DNA of 38,027 nucleotides from the NCBI GenBank assembly GCA_017473745.1, contig JAFUJP010000018.1:1-38027 (forward strand), read 5' to 3'. Positions 32,001 through 38,027 of this stretch are shown here, one piece after another. The DNA comes from Oscillospiraceae bacterium. Its GTDB lineage: Bacteria > Bacillota > Clostridia > Oscillospirales > Ruminococcaceae. A program made the translations under genes and the position numbers. Position 1 is the stretch's first letter. Each line of letters begins with the position of its first letter. The notes beneath the pieces are model-generated. The model made no database searches. It worked only from the letters and a program-made list of their open reading frames with translations, and was not told the origin of the DNA.

Positions 32001-35000
32001 GAGGAATTTGTTTCGTGGGCGGAGGACGTGCTTTCTCCGGAAATGGACAAGCTTTTTGACAGCACGGTCGGAACATTCCTTTCCGAAGCGGGCAGGAAGG
32101 AAACCGAAAGAAAGAGAGCGGCCACGGTGCAGAACGCTTTTGAGGCTGTTTCTGACAGGATCACCGGTTTTGACAGCGCGGTTAAAGAGGCAAGGGCGGA
32201 AGGTGTTCTTGCCGGACAGATGAGCCAGGGCAAGGCTATGGCAAAGGAAATGCGCCGGAAGCAGGAAGAATTTGACCGGAAGGCGAAGGGCTATGAAGAA
32301 GCCATTGCCAAAAAGAGAGAGCAGATTGCCGAAGTGAGAGCGCGCAGGGACGAGCTTATTGAGAAGGCAAGAACCGAGAAGAAGGAAGCTGTTGCAAAGC
32401 TTCGCCGGGAGGCAAGGGACAGACTTGAAAGAACCATTGCCGAAGTTAAAGCGGAGAAGAGAGAGCAGATCCAGAAGCTTCGCGACAGGAACAAAGAGAG
32501 ACAGCAGGAGATCCGCGACAAATACCGCGATTCCATAAAGAAAGCCACCGAGGGCAGGCACAGAACCTTAATGAGGGCGAAGATCAGGAAAGTTGTGGGA
32601 GAACTTAACGACCTTTTGCTTCATCAGACGAAGGAAAAACACGTTCCGGAGAGGATGAAGGCGGCGGTTGCGAAAGCGCTTGATATACTTAATGTTTTTG
32701 ACCCGGCTTATTATGACAGCAGAATAAAAAATCTTGAGCAGAGGATTGAGCAGGAACAGAACCTTGCGGAGAAAGCAAAGCTTAAGGTTGAGCACGCGAA
32801 GCTTCTTGAACAGAGAGAAAAGGCGGAACTTGAATTTTCTGTGCTCAAAGCGGCTTATGACGAACTTGGCAAGGACGGAGATGCGGCATTTGACCCGGTT
32901 GTTGCGGAGAAAATCGACGCGGTTGCGGCGGAACTTGAGCACACGAAGTTCAAGGATATGAGCATGAGCCAGCTTGAGCAGGTTTATGAGCTTTATTCCA
33001 TGCTCAAATCCGTTATAAGCAAGAGCAACAAGCTTTTTGCACAGGAAAAGGCGGAATCTGCAGCGGAAGTCGGAGAAAAAGCCATTGCTGAAATTCATAA
33101 GGCGGGAGGAAACCATCCGCTTTCGCTTAAAGCCACGAAGGGAATAAGGAGCTTTTTCTGGAACAACGAGAAACCGATTTATGCTTTTGAGAGAATCGGT
33201 TCGGCGGCCCTTACGGATATGTTCAGATCCATTCGCAGAGGCGAGGACGTTTGGGCAAGGGACATTGCGGAGGCGAAGGATTTTTATAAAAAGGCAAAAG
33301 AAAAATACCACGTCGAAAAATGGGACAAAAAGAAAACCTTTGCCTTTGAGACATCGGAAGGAAATTCTTTTGAGCTTACGGTTCAGCAGATGATGAGCAT
33401 TTATGCTTACAGCAAGAGGAAGGACGCGGACAAGCATCTTTCCATCGGCGGTTTTGTTTTTGACCCGAAGACCGAAGTCAAGAAGGGACTTCTTAAATAC
33501 GAAGTCAACAACGCGACCGCGCACAATATCTCTCCGGAGACAATTCTTGAGATTGCCGGAAAGCTTTCAGACGAGCAGAGGGCATTTGCAGACGAAATGC
33601 AGGCTTATCTTTCGGAGGTTATGGGAGCCAAGGGCAACGAGGTTTCTTTGGCGATGTATGACGTGAAGCTCTTCAGGGAGAAGAATTATTTTCCGCTTAA
33701 ATCGGCGAACCAATATCTTTTTGAGCAGAACAATCCGGCAGGGGAAATCAAGCTTAAAAACAGCGGATTTACCAAGAGCAGGGTTCCGGGGGCGAACAAC
33801 CCGATCATTCTTTCGGATTTTATTGACGTTTGGGCAAACCACATCAACGACATGAGTATGTACCATGCGTTTGTTCTTCCCATAGAGGACTTTAACAGGG
33901 TATATAATTATAAAACATCGCTCTTCCCAAATCAGAAATCCGTTAAGGGAGTTATTCAGAACGCATACGGAGAAGCGGCGAACAGATATATAAGCCAGCT
34001 TATTACCGACCTTAACGGAGGGGCCAGGATTGACAGCACGGCGGGAATTATGAACAGCCTTATCGGTAAGTTCAAGAAGGCTTCGGTTTTTGCTTCGGCT
34101 TCGGTTGTTATTCAGCAGCCTTCGGCCATAGTGAGGGCACACGCGGTTCTTGATGAAAGATATTTTTACGGATTCCCGAAGATTGAAAACCACAGGAAGC
34201 TTTGGGAAGAAGTGAAGAAATATGCTCCGGTTGCGGTTATCAAAGAGATGGGATATTTTGACACCAACATGGGCAGAAGCACGGTGAGCTATATCAAGGA
34301 CGAAAAGACCGTTATGGACCGGATTGACGACAGCATGAGCCGGATGCCAGCTTATGCGGACGAAGTTAGCTGGTGCGCAATCTGGAACGCGGTTAAGAGG
34401 GAGACAAAGGCGAAAAACCCGAACCTTGATTTTGGATCCGAAGAGTTCCTTAAAATCTGCGGAGAGAGATTCAGCGAGGTTATTACCCGCACCCAGGTTT
34501 ATGATTCGGTTCTTTCGAGAAGCGCGAACATGAGGAGCAAGGACCTTGGAATGAAAATGGCGACAGCTTTTATGGCGGAGCCCACCACGAGCATCAATAT
34601 GCTTGAGGACGCGGTTCGGCAGGCGAAGAGAGGCCACAGAAAGCAGGCGGCAAAGACCGCGGGAGCGGTTTATGGTTCCCTTCTTCTCAACGCGGCGCTT
34701 GTTTCGCTTGTTTATGCGGCAAGGGACGACGACGAGGACGAAAGCTTTGCCGAAAAATACATCGGAAGCCTTACCGCCGAGATTATTGACGGATTCAACC
34801 CGCTTACGATGATTCCCTTTATCAAGGACGCAATCAGCATTATGCAGGGATATGAGGTTGACAGGGCGGACATGAGCCTTGTTACCAAGGTTTATGACGC
34901 TTTTGAGAAAGTTTTTAAGGCCGTATTTAAAGATACTTCCGGAATGGACGAAGAGGAGCTTTCGGAATACCGCGGGGAGCTTCGGGATGCGGTTCTTGGA

Positions 35001-36179
35001 TTTGCGGGAGAGGCGGGAAACCTTTTCGGCATTCCGGCGAGGAACGTTATCCGCGACATCAAGGCGGCGATCAATGTTTACGAAACAATGATGAACGCGC
35101 CGGAGGCTTCGTTTGGAAGCATCTTTGACCAGGTTCTGGATTCGGTTGGAAAATCCGTTCCGATTTACGGGCATTTTGCCGGAAAAGATAAGAATGACAA
35201 GCTTTATGACGCAATCGTTGCCGGGGATAAGACCTATATCGAAAGACTGCGTGCCGGTTATGCAAGCGAGAGCAGTTACACTTCGGCGGTTCGGAAAGCC
35301 CTTAAAGAAAACGACCCGAGGATCGAGGAAGCGGCAAGGCTTGCGGCGATCGACGGAGATTATGCCGGGGCAAACGCCATTGCAAACAAGATAATTTCTG
35401 AAGGAAACTTTGACGACGACGTTGTTTTTAAAGTTATTGCGGACAGAATTTCGGCCATCAAGGGCGGGGACGAAGAAACGGCATCTTCCCCGAGAAACTA
35501 CGGAATGTTTGACGCAGAGAGTTTTGTTGATTCCGCTCTTATTAACGACAGAGCGGATATGGAGGTTATCCGGGAAGACATTATCGGCAAGAAGCTTCGG
35601 GACGGAAAGACCCAGGAAGAAGCGGAGAAGGATTTTGCTTCCGACATCAGAAGCGAGGTTAAAGAACGTTTTGAGGACGGCGGAATTTCCGAGGCTGAGG
35701 CGATTAAGATTATCACCGCTTACGGAGGAAAGACCAGGGAAGAAGCGGAAGAGCTTGTTGGAAAATGGGAATTCAAGAACGATTATGGGTTCAACTATGA
35801 TGACAGGGCGGATGCTTATAAGAGCGGTTCTATTACGAAGGCCGAACTTAAGAAAGTTCTTATGGATGTCGGTGGAAAAACTGCTGAAGAGGCCGAGATG
35901 CAGATCGAGGTTTATGATTGGCAGAAAGCCGGAATTGCCATTGAAAGCAACCAGACCTATATCATCAAGGATTACCATGAGTTTTGTGAGCCTGTTGGAA
36001 TCGGTAAGAAGACATACTTTGACTACTACATGAGAGTCAAAGGAATTACCGGCGAAAACAAAAAAGCCAACAGGATGAAAGTTATTGATTCCTTGCCGCT
36101 TACCAACGCACAGAAAGATGCGCTTTATTACGCAGAGGGCTGGGCCAAGAGCACCATCGGCGAAGCGCCATGGCATTAA
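26010..36179 (+). CDS. Giant polyvalent (ejected) protein, 3389 residues
   Basis: One open frame of 3389 residues. In order: N-terminal helical part (1-160), Gly/Ala-rich membrane-like segment (about 290-370), a zinc-protease motif HEHVH at 747-751 (HExxH), an unrecognised domain around 950-1170, an ADP-ribosyltransferase-like domain beginning MLYHGTG at 1209 and ending near ENPDIRYSLRES (about 1605), a Gly/Arg/Asp-rich linker (about 1690-1760), coiled coil (about 2070-2210), a membrane span near 2884-2905, and two C-terminal repeats ending in GGKT(R/A)EEAE. This is the polyvalent-protein layout known from phages and conjugative elements: effectors delivered with the genome. It lies among virion genes, so ejection into the host is likely. 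Individual catalytic activities are predicted from motifs only. Confidence 0.88.
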   Translation: MATGIEGLKEKAQKNRTVNMLRDIAKEVHQKAAEKEAAEERRLYTYNTKEAQEERYRIKQELDSLGTEYEGTTAGVVASSLDPRKGTRGPVETDAEKKAELERKLLEIERDITLAKRIQNGDFQRRSAIEAPDFEKYSQIEVPKEDVRIKPHQQNIQREDSAMKYMDEEQQGIYNYYYAKFGKERAKEYLDTIRDDLNRKQAQAIYSGNEDNIAAQYLIGAQAGFNQAKTGFQGAIRMIMGDDTYQPPSTEQYLAGLARQDLSDDGKLPSWISNIIGAESIGQLGFDLIKTGTNMVPSVVIGMATGGIGGAAAMGSSATGNAYNEMIGQGYSGDQAANYSLLVGASETVLSYLLSGVGALGGKVTNSVLGNKLAKIDGVFKKVAASLPAKMASEGVEEYLQEILDPVFRNYVFNEENEIDPFSQEAIYSFVLGALSAGPFSAAETIGANYDAKQTYGEFENELVEEGLSAPQDSAANRLAKIAQEKIAGGKKLSGRELRKLADENAKAIEAEPALADEKEIIAESATVDSGEKKASYKGAQGLVIATGRNHRDTIEKTASHFVNATAETGKQIAQAYNPEDGVSVETFLEGVNEAYRYGTYNFPIEEMNSGGSFIKDITEAQKMSGYYLGKENARKALIAEAEKEQKKVLPGIKGKVVYEGAARLGVMALQQKATVELIDRLSEYTGIEYHIFTSIVKNGKRGFLNSEGRFVELSANGFYDPVKHQIWIDTNAGSREQGIMLYTLTHEHVHDIKVWSAEHYNKLVKITSAAFEKSGKSFEEAVAVKLEQYRKDHPETDESIAQEEIIAETMSGLLRDGKALSEFSEQIYKEDRTLWEKIKDWFKGIIAKITEAYKDFAPESEEAKMLMEQKELFEEAQKVFAEAVATAAENYKNAGVQSTTSQVNKADTNAKFQARNYDESQRNQVVLEDQRKYVGKVFFENSEIFSYEFLTSLHDMTVLDMPPLSETKIDGKINQEHVIELGLKNASELGKKVEEDIFEVQNDYSGRQLQIGKHGINHSLDANDIKRLRTNARLALIAGDIVKNAVPINALKNENRQAKGTYAMACLLNNGRGFTVAIVTVNEMKSKIEKIDCIDIIHSINGRQQKKTAGLPQGNPDTDIKSAPATAISKIRIANFLEVVNNTHRSILSKDVLEHFEEKRPADGYYSDRVLFQLRDSNYSKAVSDGDMETAQRLVDEAAKEAGYNSPMLYHGTGAFGFTEFDLSKMDDKRSIFLTDSERIASTYSGVEGKREIGKKEKPIENLSLDELAEELNRYRGESEMQFTYDTWNYEKQNRLIQEVNDGIDKLNELVGEKIKVYAEKLATDFAEGDYKTHRQLVKLKENLENYKYKELSTPIYLLLHMTDVFNENANEIAKLEINIRLMNQFTEEAAKGNDEFIVESGLDGYSIKLFPPKYAKELLERHKGMGNYSLYANLGRSLEIDAEGQVWNNIRNWWRAVRVTDQNTYVKKTDKEFQLIRKDDGSVVEGGIVEINDHNKDFTEAQIHYFLVGKANNTLSILAENSHTTRGISAWAKNWGYDSVVFKGLKDNGGRNFNVDIDETANIYIIFDPNRAKSADPVTYDDNGNVIPLSERFKKENPDIRYSLRESVASFDPNSYNGIRLPKEEYARLSYAVGTYQPQVRGYTSQILDNKNGEPAYIYHVKVEDDGRLIVLSKNIAKNIHDIKRSINNARKKGNIDSDVDAYRNIGRHDNSGGGGIGRQSVGRDDRVRDRVARRGQGSNERGSSESTTDSDERKWRNFVNYFIEDGERFYQERLPMEDRNRLSVLGGKKDRLSKELAVLEKEFGEVIREAYRQNVEPNEGLSERAEKMNAKAAYRLMSEVASVFHIPKETAEEFVLPIIAEMADKGPAISERDGLFEKLFETAYSHTEDYIVDNDPEGIYKNLRNYIRKTPLFVDSGTKADIGDFNSFRKHNMGSLNLVNDTGALSLDEFYDEVANLAPEYFSHSADGAEQLYELSGFMKDRGRTESIGDFMPKEEFVSWAEDVLSPEMDKLFDSTVGTFLSEAGRKETERKRAATVQNAFEAVSDRITGFDSAVKEARAEGVLAGQMSQGKAMAKEMRRKQEEFDRKAKGYEEAIAKKREQIAEVRARRDELIEKARTEKKEAVAKLRREARDRLERTIAEVKAEKREQIQKLRDRNKERQQEIRDKYRDSIKKATEGRHRTLMRAKIRKVVGELNDLLLHQTKEKHVPERMKAAVAKALDILNVFDPAYYDSRIKNLEQRIEQEQNLAEKAKLKVEHAKLLEQREKAELEFSVLKAAYDELGKDGDAAFDPVVAEKIDAVAAELEHTKFKDMSMSQLEQVYELYSMLKSVISKSNKLFAQEKAESAAEVGEKAIAEIHKAGGNHPLSLKATKGIRSFFWNNEKPIYAFERIGSAALTDMFRSIRRGEDVWARDIAEAKDFYKKAKEKYHVEKWDKKKTFAFETSEGNSFELTVQQMMSIYAYSKRKDADKHLSIGGFVFDPKTEVKKGLLKYEVNNATAHNISPETILEIAGKLSDEQRAFADEMQAYLSEVMGAKGNEVSLAMYDVKLFREKNYFPLKSANQYLFEQNNPAGEIKLKNSGFTKSRVPGANNPIILSDFIDVWANHINDMSMYHAFVLPIEDFNRVYNYKTSLFPNQKSVKGVIQNAYGEAANRYISQLITDLNGGARIDSTAGIMNSLIGKFKKASVFASASVVIQQPSAIVRAHAVLDERYFYGFPKIENHRKLWEEVKKYAPVAVIKEMGYFDTNMGRSTVSYIKDEKTVMDRIDDSMSRMPAYADEVSWCAIWNAVKRETKAKNPNLDFGSEEFLKICGERFSEVITRTQVYDSVLSRSANMRSKDLGMKMATAFMAEPTTSINMLEDAVRQAKRGHRKQAAKTAGAVYGSLLLNAALVSLVYAARDDDEDESFAEKYIGSLTAEIIDGFNPLTMIPFIKDAISIMQGYEVDRADMSLVTKVYDAFEKVFKAVFKDTSGMDEEELSEYRGELRDAVLGFAGEAGNLFGIPARNVIRDIKAAINVYETMMNAPEASFGSIFDQVLDSVGKSVPIYGHFAGKDKNDKLYDAIVAGDKTYIERLRAGYASESSYTSAVRKALKENDPRIEEAARLAAIDGDYAGANAIANKIISEGNFDDDVVFKVIADRISAIKGGDEETASSPRNYGMFDAESFVDSALINDRADMEVIREDIIGKKLRDGKTQEEAEKDFASDIRSEVKERFEDGGISEAEAIKIITAYGGKTREEAEELVGKWEFKNDYGFNYDDRADAYKSGSITKAELKKVLMDVGGKTAEEAEMQIEVYDWQKAGIAIESNQTYIIKDYHEFCEPVGIGKKTYFDYYMRVKGITGENKKANRMKVIDSLPLTNAQKDALYYAEGWAKSTIGEAPWH
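31081..31296 (+). CDS. Overlapping 71-residue reading frame inside the giant gene (candidate)
   Basis: In the +1 frame of the giant gene an ATG at 31081 follows AAAAGGAG by eight bases. The product is acidic and helical (LEDTIIAAAEELEDNQLDEM). The giant protein's own frame here gives a low-complexity Gly/Arg/Asp linker with rare CGA codons, which is what one expects if the other frame is under constraint. Codons of the nested frame (TTG, ATA) are also unlike the phage average, so this is not settled. Confidence 0.4.
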   Translation: MHEKKEILIRMLTHIGILEDTIIAAAEELEDNQLDEMIEFVIEWHEEGKEVTNEEVVKALLILMKENGAIS

Positions 36180-36186
36180 AATGAAA

Positions 36187-36232
36187 AACACAGGGGGGGA
36201 TTTGGTAAAATCCTTCCCTGTGTTATTTTATT
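36187..36232 (+). terminator. Terminator after the giant gene
   Basis: Outer stem AACACAGGG/CCCTGTGTT with an inner stem GGATTT/AAATCC, followed by a T-rich run. It separates the giant gene from the fibre gene. Confidence 0.7.
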
Positions 36233-36254
36233 ATGCAAGAAAGAGGTGAGGAAT

Positions 36255-38027
36255 TTGAGCACAATAAGAGCGACGGTCAACGACCAGGAGCTTGTTATTA
36301 CCAAGGCACTGAAGATTGCATCGGGCGGGAAGGGCACGAACTTTGTTGCTTTTGAATTTTGTGAGCTTTGGGACGGATATAGCAAAACTGCCGTTTTTTT
36401 CAACACCCCGGCGGATCCATATAAACAGACACTTGGAATTGACGATATTTGTGAAATTCCGCCGGAGGTTACGGCAAGAAAGAACAGAATGTTCTTCGGC
36501 GTTTTTGGAATTGACGGAAACGGCAACGAGAAAACCACCGAAGTTGTTTGTTACGACATTGCCCAGGGCGCATTCATCACCGGAGCAAAGCCCCCGAACC
36601 CGACCATGGAATATTGGGAGCAGGTTCTTGCGGAGATTGCAAAGAACGAGGCGGATATCAAAGCAGCTCTCATCGAGGTAAAAAAAGTTAAAGGATCGGC
36701 AGATGAGGCAATTAGAATCGCAGGTAGCCATGCTGTCAGACATTCACTTAGCGGAGAAGACCCACTTTATCCCGGAGATATTGGTGCCGCAAGACAGGAC
36801 CATAAGCATGATGCGGTTGATATTGATGGAATGATAGAATCCGATTATGATGAAGAAAATGAGACCCTTGAACTCGGAGATTATTTTGAATATGAAGACG
36901 AAAGGTATTATGTTCCTTCAGTTTCAAATGACGGAACTCTTTCCTGGATTCCTTCAATTGAGGGAATGGAAGAAGTTCCAAGAGCAAACATAAAGGGTCC
37001 GACAGGTGTAACACCCAAAATTGAAATTGGAGAAGTTGTAACCGTTGAATCGAAAGAACAAGCAGCAGTTTCTTGCGAGGGTACAGAGGAAAATCCTGTT
37101 TTAAATTTTATGATTCCGAAAGGGGATAAAGGAGAGCCGGGAAAGAACCTTGTTGTCAGAATAACCGGTTCAGACGAAGACGGATATACCGCGGACAAAA
37201 CTTTTGAGGAAATCAAAGCGGCGTATGATTCGGAGGTTGGGGTTTACTGCCTGGGAAGTTCTTCGACAATAACAGTGCCGTTGCACGAAACGTATATGCC
37301 GCTGAACTTTATCAACGGTGCCTACATCGTTTTTACCGGCATGACCTGGGATTACACTCAAAAAGAAAGAAATTATGTCACACAGTATATTTTTGAGTTT
37401 GAAATAAAACCGGATAATACGGTTTCGTTTTATTACGGGGAACAGGCGGTGCTTCCCAACCCGGCGGCAATGAGCATCAACGGCGAAAGCTATGACGGAA
37501 AGACCGAAAAGGATTTTACCGAGGCCATCAATACGATGATCGGCGACAGCCTTACGGATATCAAGAGTGACATAGCCGATTTGAAATACGTTCCCATTGC
37601 GGTTTCATCTTTCAGCCACAACGCGGGAACAAGGGAAAACGGCGATACAGTTTCTTCCGTTGTTCTTTCGTGGGGACTTAACAAAGAACCCGCGAGCGTT
37701 TCTGTTGACGGAACGGCGGTGGATGCCGTTCAAAACGGTTCCGTTACTGTTGAGGAAGAAATTGCCGCAAAAAGGACTTTTGGACTTAAAGCGACGGATG
37801 AACGGGGAGCAACAGCGACCAAAACCGCAACGATTTATTTCTATGACGGCATTTATTACGGATGCGCGGAAAAACCCGATGCGGTTGACAGCGAATTTAT
37901 TCTTTCGCTTGCAAAGAAGCTTTCGGGCGGAAAGAACCTTACAGTTTCCGCAACAGGCGGCGACGGGCTTTATTTCTTTTATGCCTATCCCGCGAGCATG
38001 GGCGAATCCATTTTCAACATCGGCGGA
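36255..38027 (+). CDS. Receptor-binding/tail fibre protein (3' end beyond window)
   Basis: The frame starts at TTG 36255 behind GAGGTGAGG and is open for 591 codons to the edge. Residues 1-140 look like the N-terminal domain of Firmicutes baseplate/fibre proteins (FEFCELWDGYSKTAVFF, EIPPEVTARKNRMFFGVFG, PNPTMEYWEQVLAEI). Then come HAVRHSLSGEDPLYPGDIGA, common in fibres, and a collagen-like piece IPKGDKGEPGKN. The remainder has beta-sandwich-like repeats. It probably binds the host surface. The segment around 36690-37150 is more A/T-rich, which suggests mosaic exchange. Confidence 0.85.
   Translation, partial: MSTIRATVNDQELVITKALKIASGGKGTNFVAFEFCELWDGYSKTAVFFNTPADPYKQTLGIDDICEIPPEVTARKNRMFFGVFGIDGNGNEKTTEVVCYDIAQGAFITGAKPPNPTMEYWEQVLAEIAKNEADIKAALIEVKKVKGSADEAIRIAGSHAVRHSLSGEDPLYPGDIGAARQDHKHDAVDIDGMIESDYDEENETLELGDYFEYEDERYYVPSVSNDGTLSWIPSIEGMEEVPRANIKGPTGVTPKIEIGEVVTVESKEQAAVSCEGTEENPVLNFMIPKGDKGEPGKNLVVRITGSDEDGYTADKTFEEIKAAYDSEVGVYCLGSSSTITVPLHETYMPLNFINGAYIVFTGMTWDYTQKERNYVTQYIFEFEIKPDNTVSFYYGEQAVLPNPAAMSINGESYDGKTEKDFTEAINTMIGDSLTDIKSDIADLKYVPIAVSSFSHNAGTRENGDTVSSVVLSWGLNKEPASVSVDGTAVDAVQNGSVTVEEEIAAKRTFGLKATDERGATATKTATIYFYDGIYYGCAEKPDAVDSEFILSLAKKLSGGKNLTVSATGGDGLYFFYAYPASMGESIFNIGG

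Larger units (their letters stand above)
2206..38027. mobile_element. Temperate podovirus-like prophage, right end beyond window
   Basis: The element starts at the tRNA junction with an outward-facing tyrosine integrase, then a repressor/Cro switch, recombination and replication genes, packaging, capsid and tail genes. N4-gp56-type capsid, P22-like portal and gp10-like protein, and absence of tape measure or tail tube genes, point to a short-tailed virion. No disrupted phage gene was found, so it may be intact. Lysis genes other than an early glucosaminidase are not in view, and the right attachment site is not reached. Confidence 0.9.

Noticed and set aside
33567..36191. An 874-codon open frame on the minus strand opposite the giant gene
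   Set aside because: No ribosome site, Arg/Asn/Val-rich low-quality protein without motifs, and fully opposite a well-supported gene; it reflects codon bias of the plus strand.
37100..38027. Diversity-generating retroelement target in the fibre gene
   Set aside because: No template/variable repeat pair and no reverse transcriptase are seen within the window; the 3' end of the fibre is not available.

Overview
This window reads as a gut-type Firmicute chromosome (probably an Oscillospirales-like Clostridia) carrying an integrated, short-tailed temperate phage that runs off the right edge. The reasons for the host call are strong AAAGGAGG ribosome binding sites, TTG/GTG starts, standard TGA stops, a Prp/L27-type processing system, a dockerin-like module, and short G/C-rich hairpin repeats of a kind common in gut Clostridia. 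Species cannot be fixed from sequence alone.

Layout. Positions 1-2055 are host DNA: two tandem, paralogous lipoproteins of the GExHG erythromycin-esterase/ChaN-like type on the minus strand, the left one cut by the window edge. At 2179-2205 lies the 3' end of a tRNA (minus strand) followed by its terminator; this is the chromosome-prophage junction. The rest is prophage. The lysogeny block (2261-5160, minus) holds a tyrosine integrase, RhuM and a CI-like repressor. Between integrase and RhuM lie a candidate structured small RNA with a consensus promoter on the plus strand and a set of about 20-bp repeats. A divergent switch region (5161-5336) with GTTCAA-N5-TTGAAC operators separates the repressor from a rightward early operon.

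The early operon (5337-15198, plus) encodes Cro-like HTH proteins, small hypothetical proteins, YqaJ exonuclease plus RecT annealase, SSB, a DnaD-like replication protein whose gene contains a likely origin, an early-located glucosaminidase, a cluster of tiny zinc-ribbon proteins, dUTPase and a DUF1064 nuclease-like protein. One gene (6002-6256) points the opposite way with its own promoter and looks like a moron.

The late operon (15465-38027, plus) encodes TerS, TerL, portal, a phage-borne Prp cysteine protease, scaffold, N4-gp56-type capsid protein, small head proteins, a connector-like protein with an inserted dockerin-like module, a P22 gp10-like tail protein, a virion protein with a Cpl-7 cell-wall-binding repeat, a 3389-residue polyvalent protein (metalloprotease and ADP-ribosyltransferase-like motifs, coiled coil, membrane segments) and the start of a receptor-binding fibre. 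No tape measure, tail tube or sheath is seen, which supports a podovirus-like virion.

The strongest systems-level observation is that both scaffold and capsid begin with the Prp cleavage motif LNLQLFA, and the gene just upstream of them is a Prp protease: the phage appears to carry its own maturation protease of the ribosomal L27-processing family. Other notable items are the helically phased 11-bp iterons in the replication gene, the candidate small RNA beside the integrase, the dockerin-like insertion, and an overlapping reading frame inside the giant protein gene.
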